From Phaseolus vulgaris (Eukaryota; Streptophyta; Magnoliopsida; Fabales; Fabaceae), in NCBI RefSeq assembly GCF_000499845.2, contig NC_023753.2, positions 13,903,030 to 13,967,029 on the forward strand: a stretch of 64,000 nt of DNA, given 5' to 3'. The notes below the pieces were generated by a model. That model saw nothing but the letters and a program-made list of their open reading frames with translations. It searched no databases and was not told the DNA's origin. Below are positions 34,938-45,929 of the stretch, one piece after another. Each line of letters begins with the position of its first letter. The stretch's first letter is position 1. The position numbers and the translations under genes are program-made.

Positions 34938-35419
34938 GAAAACTTAACAGATCACAATGAGCGACGAACAACACCTCCTTCAGGAACGACTGATCCAACA
35001 ATCAATCGGTCAGAACTTCGTAAACTCCGAAGAACTTCAAGAACGTGAACTCAAACAGCAGAAACCTTCACAGAAACTCGCGACTCCACCACAAAACCAC
35101 CGCTTCTCCAACAAGCTCCCGATTCACTAGCCAGAAACGCAAACGAACAGGAAAAGCACCGAACAACCGATTGTAAACCGCGCGAACAGCAAGAAACTCC
35201 AAGAAAACTGATCGAAAGCTCAAACGAATGATGGAGGACCTCACTCCACCGATCAAGACCCAAACGAACGATAAAAACTTCGAAACCACCGAACAAAAAC
35301 TCGAACGAACGGTCGAAAAAGGTTGCACCAGCACACAACCACACAGGAACTACAGGAACTCCAAGAACTCACGTTGTGGATGGGAACAAGTTTTACACGG
35401 CCCCACGGTGGGCGCCTGA
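34938..35419 (-). other. Leader and primer-binding site of B
   Basis: Non-coding. The primer-binding site sits at 35399-35416, reading GGCGCCCACCGTGGGGCC on the minus strand. Confidence 0.8.
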
Positions 35420-36281
35420 TGATCCTTCCTGTTGACCGGGACGCAAGAACCTTGCCTCGTCAAACCTGGATCGACTTCTGCGCCGTGTTAGCCTCCGTCC
35501 TTCATCGTGATTCACCTCGAGAACCTACAAAAGACAAAACGGCGCCGCTGCGGCCGATCACGCTCCGACGCCCAAGTCAGCGACTGAACCACCAAATACT
35601 AAGAGAAAACTCAAGAACTCTAAGGAACCGTGCAAAATTCTCTCTCAGCGTACTCAAGTTCTCGCAAGCGTAAAGAAGTAATCTAAACGTGCGTACCTCA
35701 AAAGTTCGTTAGAATCTCTTATATACCTGCGCACTTTCTCTCTCATGACAGTTACACATCTGGACACGTGGCTCGCATCCGACTGTACACGTGTCACCAT
35801 CTGGAGCATCCTTGACTTGGGCGCCACTTCTTACTCTTCAGGCTTTTGGCTAAGTTACTTATGCATGAAACAACTCAGTGCATAGCTGCCTTGGAGCGTG
35901 ATCTCTTCTGAGTGGCGAGTTCGGGTGCCTTCGTACACACCTTCCCTGTGGTCTCGCCGGCCGCCTTCATGATCTACTTTACTTGCTTCACCGTGCATGT
36001 TCAAGTAAGCTGCCTCCCGACCTCATCCTCTGGCTAGCTAGGAAACGACCATCTGACTTCGTCTTCGGCGATGTCCTTGTTTCGGCGATCTCTAACCACT
36101 AGGTCGTCTGGGTTCGCATCTGACGACTTCATCTCAACACGAGCCCGGAGCACGCCAACTTAATAATTGGCGACCACACGAGCCCCCCGACTTCCTTCCC
36201 TTCTGCCAGGCATGGGCCCTGCTCAACACACCTACATAATAGCTCGCTGCCACGTCATCACTTCCGACTACCAGGGCGGTA
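35420..36281 (-). repeat. 5' LTR of element B
   Basis: 862 bp, paired with 24192-25053. TATA-like element near 35721 and two G-box-like ACACGTG words near 35764 and 35788. The outer end lacks the terminal CA (on the plus strand). Confidence 0.95.
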
Positions 36282-37136
36282 ACAGTTATAAGGAGTGAGA
36301 GAGAGAGAGATTTACTCAACCAATTTTATATTGGTTCACTCAACCTTGAGCTACATATAGTTTCCAAAACAACCAATGGGTTCCACTAGTAATCACTCAC
36401 AGATTACAACTTACACAACCACAAAGAGGTGATCTTGAAACCACAAGAAACACTCACCCTCTTTGCAAACACACACCTCTAGCTAGAACAACCTCTGACT
36501 TTACAGGATTTCACAAACACTTACAAGTTTATGAATGTACAATTACAAGAATCATGACGGGAACAGATTGACCTGAGTAGAAAGCTCATATGACCAGACC
36601 TTGAACCAGTGTAAAGCTATTCAGCAATCTTGAAAAACTTCTTTCAAAATCAATCTCAATTTCATCGTGTTTGATATAAAACTTCTTTATTTTGTTTTGA
36701 AAGAAAGGCTATATTTATAGCATACAAAACTAGCCATTCTAGGCAGCATTTACAAGCCAAAATAGTTTTGATTCACATCCAAAACAGATTAACAGGTTTT
36801 CAAAAAGCTGTTATGAAATGTAACAATCAACCAGTTGAAAAGTCATTTTAATTGGTTGAATTGGTTAGGCAGTTACTTAACCAAGTCAAAAACAATTTTA
36901 AAACCTTCGAACAAGCCAAGTGACAAACAACCAATTATTTCAAGATTTCAACAAGTTGTTTTTCTCTTTGCTTAGAAAAACACTTTTCTCTTTTAAAATA
37001 GATTGATCAAGCTTGTGCAAGGGACTTGGAAAGATCTTACAAAGATTCTAAACACCCTAAACCAAACCCAAACCAAAAGCAGCACAACTTCAAACTTCAT
37101 CATGGATTTGAAACATCAAAACTCCCATGTTCTACA
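36282..37136 (-). repeat. Outer part of L 5' LTR
   Basis: Continues the LTR split by B. Shares 'actggttcactcaa' and 'gagctacat' type sequence with the F and K LTRs; outer end is CCATGTTCTACA on the plus strand. A short (ga)n run lies at 36295-36310. CAACC (37137-37141) is the expected TSD. Confidence 0.78.
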
Positions 37137-37141
37137 CAACC

Positions 37142-37450
37142 TTTGCACAGAGAACCCCAATAGATTCACCCAAAAAGAAGACTTTGAGATGTTGATATGG
37201 TCACAAGGCACACTTACGTAAAATGAGAAATGAAAACACACATACTCTCTTTATTCTTGAAGTTTCTCTTTTGACCAACCACTATGCATGTGCCAAGGAT
37301 GTTTATTGACATTCAAAGAACCTTGCAAGACATATACAATTCAAAAGTGTAGGTACAAAGATTAACATTGCTCTTGATGTTCTTCCTTTTAGCAGTCATT
37401 CTTCAAGCCAAAAAGTGATTCTTGGCTGCCAAGGATACCTACAAGAAAAG
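37142..37450 (-). other. K internal sequence downstream of gag
   Basis: About 300 bp without a supported gene and without a polypurine tract before L's LTR, in line with L having inserted inside K. I see no pol or ORF2 similarity here. Confidence 0.5.
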
Positions 37451-38506
37451 ATTAAGAAACAAGATTTGGTCGCCTTATGAATTTGAGTCTAATGATGTTA
37501 GTAGGAGCCTTAGGATCCTTAGAAACCCTAGGAACCTTAGAAACCTTAGGAACCCATTTCAAAATACATTTAGGAACAAAAAACCTCCTCACTTTGAATA
37601 ATCTAACAGTATGACCCTTTTTTCATGTAGTAAAACCAAATTTTAACCAGTTGTTTCGACAAAACAACAGGTTGTTTTTCAAAGAAACTTGAAAAGGGTT
37701 TTGAAACAGATCTATTCTTCCTGTTTGGATAAATCCCAACCCAGCCTTGCCAAAAACACATTTTTGATAAACAAGAACAGATTCAAGATTGGATTGGCTT
37801 TTGGAAAACTTGTCCACAGTTTTTAAATGGTAGTGGACTTTCTTTTCAAGTGATTCACAATTTTTACAAAACGCTAGAATCACACTTGCAAAAAGAGTTC
37901 TTGTAAATCATTTCCAAAGTTTCAAAATCAGTTTTTGAATGGTTCAACTCTTCTTCCAAAGTCTTGACTTGATTTTCCAACAGTTGTTTCAACTTTTCAA
38001 CTGGTTGTTCATAAGGGCCAACCTATTAGCTTCTTCATGAGTCTCTTTGAAGGCCTCAAGAAGTTGATTGTAATTTTCAACATTAATGGGAGAGCTTGAA
38101 CTTACACTGCTTGATTTGGATTCTTCCTTTGCCATGAAACAAAGATTGGCTTCCTCATCATCCTTTGATGAAGAACTTGAAGATGAATAATCATTGTATG
38201 CTCTTCTTGATTTTCCTTTCTTTTTATACTTCTTGTAACCCCCTTTCTATTTGCTCACATTGCTTAGACATTCAGCCTTGATGTGTCCCTGTTTACCACA
38301 TCCAAAACAAGTGTAGTTTGTAGAATTAAATTCATTAACATTCTTGGTATTGTACCTTTTTGATGGTTGGTTTTTGTCCTTGCTGTTCTTCACATCAATT
38401 GTGTCTTCATGGATAACTTTAAGGATGTCCCACATCTTCTTTACAGAAGCACATTTTGAGACCCTGAAAAAGTCATTGGAATTTAAGGCATAAGAGATGA
38501 TATTTT
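37450..38506 (-). pseudogene. Copia-type gag of K, C-terminal part
   Basis: After the solo LTR the frame resumes with FFRVSKCASVKKMWDILKV and then jumps from DTIDVK straight to NSKDKNQPSKRYN: the middle of gag seen in F and E is deleted. The first knuckle YTCFGCGKQGHIKAEC is complete (about 38320-38270). The coiled coil and second knuckle region (GKAGLGF, KKGHTVRL) follow with many breaks. Confidence 0.85.
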
Positions 38507-38726
38507 TGTTGAATCAAGTGTGTTCAAGCTTTGAAGAAATCCAAACCCTTTGAAGGTTGATGAAAGGCAGGATGTGCTTGCTGTTGCTGTCTTTAGATAG
38601 GATCTGGGGTAGAATTTATGTGTAAATCCACTCTTGATTGAATCCAAAGCATAAGCATTCTCAAACCTTTTAATTGAAATGTTTTTTTCAAACTAAGTGA
38701 AAAATAACCTGTTGTTTTGTCGAAAC

Positions 38727-39522
38727 TGTACCGCCCTGGTGGTCGGGTGTGATGACGTGGCATCCTGCTACAGTGCAGGCGTGTTGACAAGGAGCCAGGT
38801 TGGCAGATAGGAAGGAAGTCGGGAGGCACGTGTAGTCGCCAGTTGTTAAGTTGGCGTGTTCCGATTTCCAGCTTACCAGAATAGGCGATCGCCAGGTTAA
38901 AGATCAAGTCGCCAGATGTAGATTCAGGCGACCTAGGCATTGGAGATCGCCAGAGCAAGCACATCGCCGAAGATGAAGGAGAAGCAGCAGGTTATGAAGG
39001 CGGCCGGCGAGACCACAGGGAAGGTGTATGAAAACCCCTAACTCGCCAGTTCCAATAGAGATCGCATTCCTAAGTTAGCTATGCACTGGGCAGTACCATG
39101 CATAAGTAACTTAGCCAAAATGAGAGTAGAAGCAACGCCAAGTCAGGGAGCCTCCAGATGATGGCACGTGTACAGTTGGATACGAGCCACGTGTCCTAGT
39201 CTGTAACTGCCAGGAGAGAGAAAGCCACCAGGTATATAAGAGCTCTAAACGAACTTTCTGAGGTACGCACGTTCAGTTCATACACTTTACGCTTGCGAGT
39301 GATAGAGCTGATTGTGAGAGAGGATTTGCACGGTTCTTGTTCTTAGTATTTGGTGTTACCGTCACTGACTTGAGCGTCGGAGTGCGATCGGCCGCAGCGG
39401 CGCCGTCTTGTTTCTTGCAGGTTCTTGAAGTAGATCCCGGGAAGGAACGGAGGTGAGAAGCGGTGCGCACGTCGATCCTTTGACGAGGCATTCTCCAGCG
39501 TTCCGGTCAACAGGCAGGATCA
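38727..39522 (+). repeat. 5' LTR of element C
   Basis: 796 bp, TGTACCGCCC to GGCAGGATCA. It contains GGCGA-type words in the first 300 bp, an imperfect inverted repeat (39070-39085 with 39099-39114), two G-boxes and a TATA box. Confidence 0.95.
39165..39239 (+). promoter_or_regulatory. LTR promoter of C: two G-boxes and TATA box
   Basis: CACGTG at 39165-39170 and 39188-39193, 23 bp apart, then TATATAA at 39233-39239. The pair is kept in A and, with one base changed, in B and in the 3' LTR of C. G-boxes bind plant bZIP and bHLH factors, so hormone- or light-responsive transcription is a reasonable inference. Transcription would start about 25-35 bp past the TATA box. Confidence 0.6.
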
Positions 39523-39525
39523 TCA

Positions 39526-39543
39526 GGCGCCCACCGTGGGGCC
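39526..39543 (+). other. Primer-binding site of C
   Basis: GGCGCCCACCGTGGGGCC three bases after the LTR. The base preceding GG is A where D has T (TTTGG), so the first position complementary to a tRNA CCA end is mismatched in this copy. Confidence 0.8.
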
Positions 39544-39928
39544 GTGTAAAACTTGCTCCCATCCACAGCGTGGGTTCTTGGAGGTTTACGAAGTTTTCTG
39601 CGTGTTTGTGCGCTGGTGCAACCGTCGTTCGCAGTTTCTTTGAATTTCGTTCGGTGAGTTTGCGTTTTGTACCGTTTGTTTGGTTTTCGATCGGTGGAGT
39701 GAGGTCTTTTGTTGCTTGCGCGCAATCTGTTTGGTGGAAGTTCGAGTTCTTTCGCTTGTTTGGCTGTCCGCGGGGAAACGGTGGTTTTTTGGTGAAGTTG
39801 TGGTTTTCTTCGAAGGTTTGCGGTGTTCTTGAAGTTCTTGCGCAGTTTCTTGAGTCTTCTCCGATTGATCGCTGATTCGATCGTGGTTGAAGTGTTGTTT
39901 GCTGTATTCCTGCGGTTCGCTGAAGTTA

Positions 39929-42900
39929 ATGAGAAAAATGAGAAGCAATCGCTCCAGTCCCGTGGCGCCTGTCGCTGCTGAAGGCGACGCCGCCATGACC
40001 ATGGCGCAGATGGCAGAGATGATGCGCTCGTTGCAGGCAACTGTGGAAGCCTCGCGCGTAGAGCAGGCAAGGATACATGAGGACCTGGTCGCCTGTCGCG
40101 CCAGAAACGAGGAGCTCAGCAAGGTGACTGAGGAGCTGCGTCGAGCTCTTCAGGAGCAACAAGGACGTTCTTCTGTTGAAGAGGCGGCGCCGTCTACGCC
40201 ACCTCGTGTTTTCCCAATGCCTTTCGTTCAGGCGATTACCGACACGCCTATTCCCACGAGCGTGGTTCCGGTGAAGGCTGTCTTTACCGGCGTGGAGGAT
40301 CCAGAGGCTCATCTGACCACGTTCCATACGCAGATGATGCTGTCAGGAGGGTCAGACGCTGTCTACTGCAAGATGTTCGTGAGTACGCTCCAGGGAACGG
40401 CGATGGAGTGGTTTGTGAGCCTGCCTAACGGCCACATAACCAATTTTCAACAGTTCTCGAAAATCTTTGTCGAGCAGTACATTGTGAATAAGGCACCGCC
40501 CAGGGTGTCCTATGATCTGTTTGATATAAGGCAGTACCATGGGGAGTCCCTCAGAGACTACCTCAATCGCTTCGGAGCGCAGATGGTCAGATCGCCGGCC
40601 AAGGATGAAGAAATGCTGGTCTATGCCTTCAAGAAGGGCATGCAGCCAGGGCCATTCTGCGAGGCCTTGATCAGGGCTCATCCAGCGACGTTTGCTGAAG
40701 TCAGGCGACTAGCGGTGGCTCACATCGCCGACGAGAGTGAAGTCGCCGAGAAGAGAGGCAGCGTGGCTCCCGCCAGGCCACGCGCCCAGACCAGGATCCA
40801 GCCGCAGAGGGTGCTGGAAACGGCGGCGACGGCCAGAAAAGACCAGAGGACTCGCCATCCTTACGACAGGAGAAACAAGGGAAGAAGCCAAGCGCGCCAA
40901 CAACCAGCACGCCGGGAGTACAATCGCCCGCCTAAGCACAAATTTGTCATGGGACTAGCGGACCTGATCGCTATCCCTAATATATCTGCTAGGTTGAAGG
41001 CGCCTGAGAAGGTAGGCGACAAGGTGCTGGGGTCAAAGCCAGACGCCTGGTGCGAGTTCCACCAATGTTTTGGCCACACCTTGGACTCGTGTTTGTCTTT
41101 GGGGTATCAGCTCGACTATCTGGTTAAGAGCGGGTTCCTAAATGACTATCTGCTGGATAGAAGGACGGGGGGAGCGTCGAGTTCCCAGCCAATAGGTGGA
41201 GAAGCCCAGCAACACGAGATGCCCATCCACGGGGAGATCCACACCATTGCAGGGGGTTTCTCAGGTGGTGGATGCACCGCATCACAGAGGAAAAAGTATG
41301 CGCGATCGGTGATGACAGTGGACATGTTTGAAGATCACTCGCCGGAAGTGGACATTACGTTCACCAAGCAGGATCTTCGGGACGTTGTGCCTCATGACAA
41401 CGATCCTATAGTCATTTCGTTGGTCACAGCAGGGAGGAAGGTCCACAGAGTTCTGGTGGACCAAGGAAGCTCGGCGGACGTGATGTTCTGGCCGACTTTC
41501 ACGCAGCTAGAATTGCCCCTGGACCAGCTAAGGCCCTATGGAGGGTGCTTATATGGGTTCGCTGGCGACCAGGTGGAGGTCAGGGGGTACATTGAGCTGA
41601 GAACCACGTTTACAGACGAGGCTGGGTCGAGGACGGAGAAAATCAAGTACCTCATCGTAAACGCCCCTTCAGCATATAACATCCTGTTGGGAAGGCCCAC
41701 TCTTAACAGGATAGGCGCCATTCCGTCGACTCGGCACATGAAGGTGAAGTTGCCGTCCATGGAAGGGGTGGTGATCACAATCAAGTCTGATAAGAAAGAA
41801 GCGAAAAGGTGCTATGAGAATAGCCTGAAAAACAAAAGATCAGTGAGTTATGTAACAACCACCCCACCTCCCGGTGTGAAGCCCAGACCGCCGGTAGCAG
41901 AGGAGGCTGCCGGAAGGGATGTAGAGATGGTAGACGCTGAGCTAGGGGAGAGGAATGCTGGCCTGGAGGAGGAAGAGGCGCGGAATCGCCCCGAGGAAGC
42001 AAGGGAACAGGGAATCGCCAGGGCGGTGATCGCCAGAGAATCCAGGCCCAAACCTGTTGAGCAGTGGCTCGAGAAGGAGATCGGAGGGAAAATCTTCAAG
42101 CTCGGAAGATCTCTGGAGGTCGATCTCCAGGACCAGATCGCCAAGGTGATTGAGCAGCATCTGGACGCGTTTGCTTGGTCCGCTTCGGACATGCCCGGGA
42201 TCGATCCCGACTTCTTGTGCCATCATCTGGCGATGGACAACATGGTGAGACCGGTGCGACAAAGGAGAAGAAAGTTCAATGAGGAGAGGAGGCAGGCGAT
42301 CAGGGACGAAACACAGAAACTCCTCGCTGCAGGCCACATCAGGGAAGTCCAGTACCCTGAATGGTTGGCAAATGTCGTACTGGTGAAGAAGAGTAACGGG
42401 AAATGGCGCATGTGCGTCGATTTCACCGATCTGAACAAAGCTTGCCCAAAGGATTCGTATCCTTTACCAAGCATTGATGCCCTGGTTGATAGTGCTGCAG
42501 GGTGCAAGCTGCTGAGTTTCCTGGATGCCTTCTCGGGCTATAATCAGATCAAGATGCATCCCATGGATGAAGAAAAAACAGCCTTCATGACGGAGAGGTC
42601 GTGCTACTGCTATAAGGTGATGCCGTTTGGGCTGAAGAACGCGGGGGCCACGTACCAGAGGTTGATGGATCGAGTACTTGCACCAATGCTGGGAAGGAAC
42701 GTGCAAGCCTACGTCGATGACATGGTCGTGACCTCGCAGGAGAAAAGCAAGCACGTTGCAGACTTGGAAGAATTGTTCACGACGATCGCCAAGTTCAAGT
42801 TAAAGCTTTACCCGGAGAAATGCATTTTCGGCGTGGAGGCTGGAAAGTTTTTGGGTTTTCTCTTGACTGAAAGGGGAATAGAAGCTAACCCAGACAAGTG

Positions 42901-45369
42901 TGCCGCCATCTTGGCGATGAGAAGCCCGGCTACGGTGAAAGAAGTCCAGCAGCTAACAGGTCGGATGGCAGCCCTATCTCGCTTCGTGTCAGCTAGCGGA
43001 GAAAAGGGGCATCCCTATTTTCAATGTCTGCGGCGCAATAACAAGTTCGTTTGGACAAAAGAGTGCGAGGAGGCTTTCGTCAAACTAAAAGAGTATCTGG
43101 CGAGCCCGCCGGTTCTGTGCAAACCGCTGGCGGGAATCCCTCTCAGGTTGTATTTCGCTGTGACTGAGAGGGCGGTGAGTGCGGTGCTCGCCCAGGATCA
43201 AGAACAGGCTCAGAAGCCTATTTATTTTGTGAGCAAAGTGTTGCAGGGCCCAGAAACGAGATATCAGGCCCTGGAGAAGGCTGCGCTGACTGTGGTGTTT
43301 TCGGCGAGGAGGTTGCGCCACTACTTCCACAGTTTCACAAAATACTGGTGATGACTGACCTGCCCATCCAGAAGGTCTTGAAGAAACCCGACGTTGCGGG
43401 GAGGATGGTGAAGTGGGCAGTGGAGTTGTCAGAGTTTGATATTAAATATGAGCCTCGAGGCCCGATCAAGGGGCAAATCTTTGCAGATTTTGTGGTTGAA
43501 CTCTCATCAGAGGCGACGCGGGTTGAAGGAGACGATTTCCGTTGGGTACTCTCGGTGGATGGATCGTCGAACCAGCAGGGTAGCGGTGCTGGAGTCATAT
43601 TGGAAGGGCCCAACGACGTGCTGATTGAACAATCTTTGAGGTTTGCCTTTAAAGCCAGCAACAATCAAGCAGAGTATGAGGCGCTGATCGCCGGGATTTT
43701 GCTGGCCAAGGAGATGGGAGCTAGGGTGCTGATGGCTAAGAGTGACTCGCTGCTAGTCACAGGGCAAGTAACAGGCGAGTTCCAGGCTAAAGATCCACAA
43801 ATGGCGGCTTACTTGGCGTATGTGCAGGAATTGAAGAGTTCCTTTGCCTCCTTTGAAGTAGTACATGTGCCCAGGGAGCAGAATGCCCGAGCTGACTTGC
43901 TTGCTAAGCTCGCCAGCTCAGGCAAGGGGGGTAGGCAGAGGACGGTGATTCAAGAAACTCTGAAGACGCCAAGGGCATTTTTAGCAGATCACCTGGTCCT
44001 TCAGATAAGCAAGTCGACGGAGAGAGCAGCGAGAAGCCATAAGTCTTTGACGCAAGAAACCCTGAGATCGCCGAGAGTTAGAGCATGTCGAGGAGAGAAG
44101 GTGGACGTGATGCAGGTCTGCGCCGACCGAGAGCCAGACACTTGGATAACGCAATACAAACGGTGCCTGGCAGATGGTCTCCTCCCGTTGGATCCGACGG
44201 AAGCTAGGAAGGTAAAGAAAAATTCCAGCAAGTACACATTAATTGATGGCGATCTGTACAGGTTTGGGTTCACTCACCCACTCCTGGAATGTATACACGG
44301 CGAGAAGTGCACGAGAATTATGGCAGAGCTTCACGAAGGAATATGCGGGAGCCACGTCGGGGGTCGAGCTCTGGCCGCAAGGACTCTCCGTGCAGGCTAC
44401 TACTGGCCATCCATGAGAGAAGATTGCAAGAAATACGCTCAATGCTGTAAACAATGCCAGCAGCACGCCGATTGGCATAAGGCACCTCCCGAGGAGTTGA
44501 AGTCGATCTATAGCCCTTGGCCATTTCATACTTGGGGAATCGACATCCTGGGACCTTTCCCGATGGCGATCAGGCAAATGAAGTACTTGGTGGTGGCGAT
44601 TGAGTATTTCACCAAGTGGATTGAAGCAGAACCAGTGGCCCAGATCACCGCGCACAAGATCGAAGGTTTTGTATGGAAGAACATCGTGTGCCGGTTTGGA
44701 GTGCCTAAACGCCTGGTGTCAGATAATGGGACGCAGTTTGCAAGCCACCTGTTGAAGAAGCTTTGCGAAGGGGTGGGAATTCAACAAGTGTTTGCATCCG
44801 TCGAGCACCCTCAAACGAATTGCCAGGTGGAATCAGCTAATCGGGTGTTGTTGAGAGGTTTGAAGAGAAGGCTTGAGAAAGCCAAGGGAAGTTGGGCTGA
44901 GGAGGTGCCCCGTATAGTCTGGGCGTACCACACCACCGAGCAGTCAGGAACCCACGAGACTCCGTTCAGCTTGGTCTATGGGTGTGATGCCATGATTCCA
45001 GTGGAGATCCAGGAGAGCTCGCCGAGATTCCTGAACTTCGTAGAGGAAGATTCGAATGAAGAGAGAAGGCTGAACCTGGATCTGCTGGATGAGGTCAGGG
45101 AAGAGGCGAGGTTGAAGGCTGAGGCCGTGAAGAGAAGGGTTGAACAAAGATACAACTCGAAGGTGATGCCACGGCAGTTTAGAGAGGGCGACTTGGTGAT
45201 GAGGAAGGCCCACCAGTACGAGATGGAGAATAAATTGTCACCCAAGTGGACTGGACCGTTCAGAATAACCGAGGCGCTCGGGAACGGGGCCTACCGCTTA
45301 GAGACGCTGGAAGGAGGGGCGATCCCTCGCACCTGGAACGCCACACACCTGAAGTTGTACTATAGTTAA
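39929..45369 (+). pseudogene. gag-pol polyprotein of element C, one 2-bp frameshift
   Basis: ATG at 39929 opens MRKMRSNRSS, matching B. Order: gag core (about 40260-40560), Cys/His cluster (CEFHQCFGHTLDSC, about 41050-41090), protease (VLVDQGSSADVMFW; Asp codon 41459), reverse transcriptase (42240-42800, YVDD at 42710-42721), RNase H (about 43130-43350), a second archaeal-type RNase H (43550-43900), integrase zinc finger (44300-44470) and catalytic Asp 44541, Asp 44722, Glu 44830 (D-x35-E). No chromodomain follows. Two extra A near 43341 shift the frame: the first part stops at 43351 and the second continues to TAA 45369. The residue before the catalytic Glu region is Cys (QTNCQVE) where A and B have Gly. 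Confidence 0.95.
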
Positions 45370-45395
45370 GAGCTTTGTAAGTAAAGACAAACACA

Positions 45396-45929
45396 GGTTA
45401 TGAAGGCGGCCGGCGAGACCACAGGGAAGGTGTATGAAAACCCCTAACTCGCCAGTTCCAGTAGAGATCGCATTCCTAAGTTAGCTATGCACTGGGCAGT
45501 ACCATGCATAAGTAACTTAGCCAAAATGAGAGTAGAAGCAGCGCCAAGTCAGGGAGCCTCCAGATGATGGCACGTGTACAGTTGGATACGAGCCACGTGT
45601 CCTAGTCTGTAACTGCCAGGAGAGAGAAAACCACCAGGTATATAAGAGCTCTTAACGAACTTTCTGAGGTACACACGTTCAGTTCATACACTTTACGCTT
45701 GCGAGTGATGGAGCTGATTGTGAGAGAGGATTTGCACGGTTCTTGTTCTTAGTATTTGGTGATACCGTCACTGACTTGAGCGTCGGAGTGCGATCGGCCG
45801 CAGCGGCGCCGTCTTGTTTCTTTGCAGGTTCTTGAAGTAGATCCCGGGAAGGAACGGAGGTGAGAAGCGGTGCGCACGTCGATCCTTTGACGAGGCATTC
45901 TCCAGCGTTCCGGTCAACAGGCAGGATCA
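45396..45929 (+). repeat. Truncated 3' LTR of element C
   Basis: 534 bp corresponding to 38990-39522 of the 5' LTR. It is fused to post-pol sequence, with CA shared by both sides at the junction (45394-45395). TATA box near 45640. Confidence 0.95.

Larger units (their letters stand above)
24192..36281 (-). mobile_element. Element B: complete Tat-lineage Ty3/gypsy retrotransposon
   Basis: 12.1 kb with LTRs at 24192-25053 (3') and 35420-36281 (5'), TSD ACAGT (24187-24191 and 36282-36286), polypurine tract, gag-pol on the minus strand and a spliced accessory gene on the plus strand. About 18 substitutions between LTRs (about 2.1%). It inserted into the 5' LTR of L. The outer end of the 5' LTR reads GGTA where the 3' LTR reads GGTACA, so two bases are missing there. 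Confidence 0.95.
23289..37136 (-). mobile_element. Element L: copia-like remnant (5' LTR and partial gag) hosting F and B
   Basis: Minus strand: 5' LTR from 37136 down to about 23963, split by B, then gag from 23921 until F interrupts it at 23288. The rest lies left of F, outside the window. The inner LTR end and primer-binding site are missing: between the gag ATG and LTR-like sequence only about 40 bp remain, compared with 62 bp in F, with no TGGCATC and no terminal TGTTAG. Confidence 0.82.
38727..45929 (+). mobile_element. Element C: Tat-lineage Ty3/gypsy retrotransposon with nearly intact gag-pol
   Basis: TSD GAAAC at 38722-38726 and 45930-45934. 5' LTR 38727-39522, gag-pol 39929-45369, 3' LTR fragment 45396-45929. 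Compared with A and B, everything between the end of pol and the middle of the 3' LTR is gone, including the accessory gene, the polypurine tract and the first 263 bp of the 3' LTR. The LTRs differ by 7 substitutions and one indel over 533 bp. Confidence 0.96.

Noticed and set aside
41848..42192. Ser/Ala-rich frames opposite the pol of C, recurring in A and B
   Set aside because: Reverse-strand shadows of a conserved coding region; recurrence follows from homology of the sense strand.
43335..43352. Programmed frameshift between two halves of C pol
   Set aside because: A and B keep one frame across this point, so the 2-bp difference is a mutation in C.
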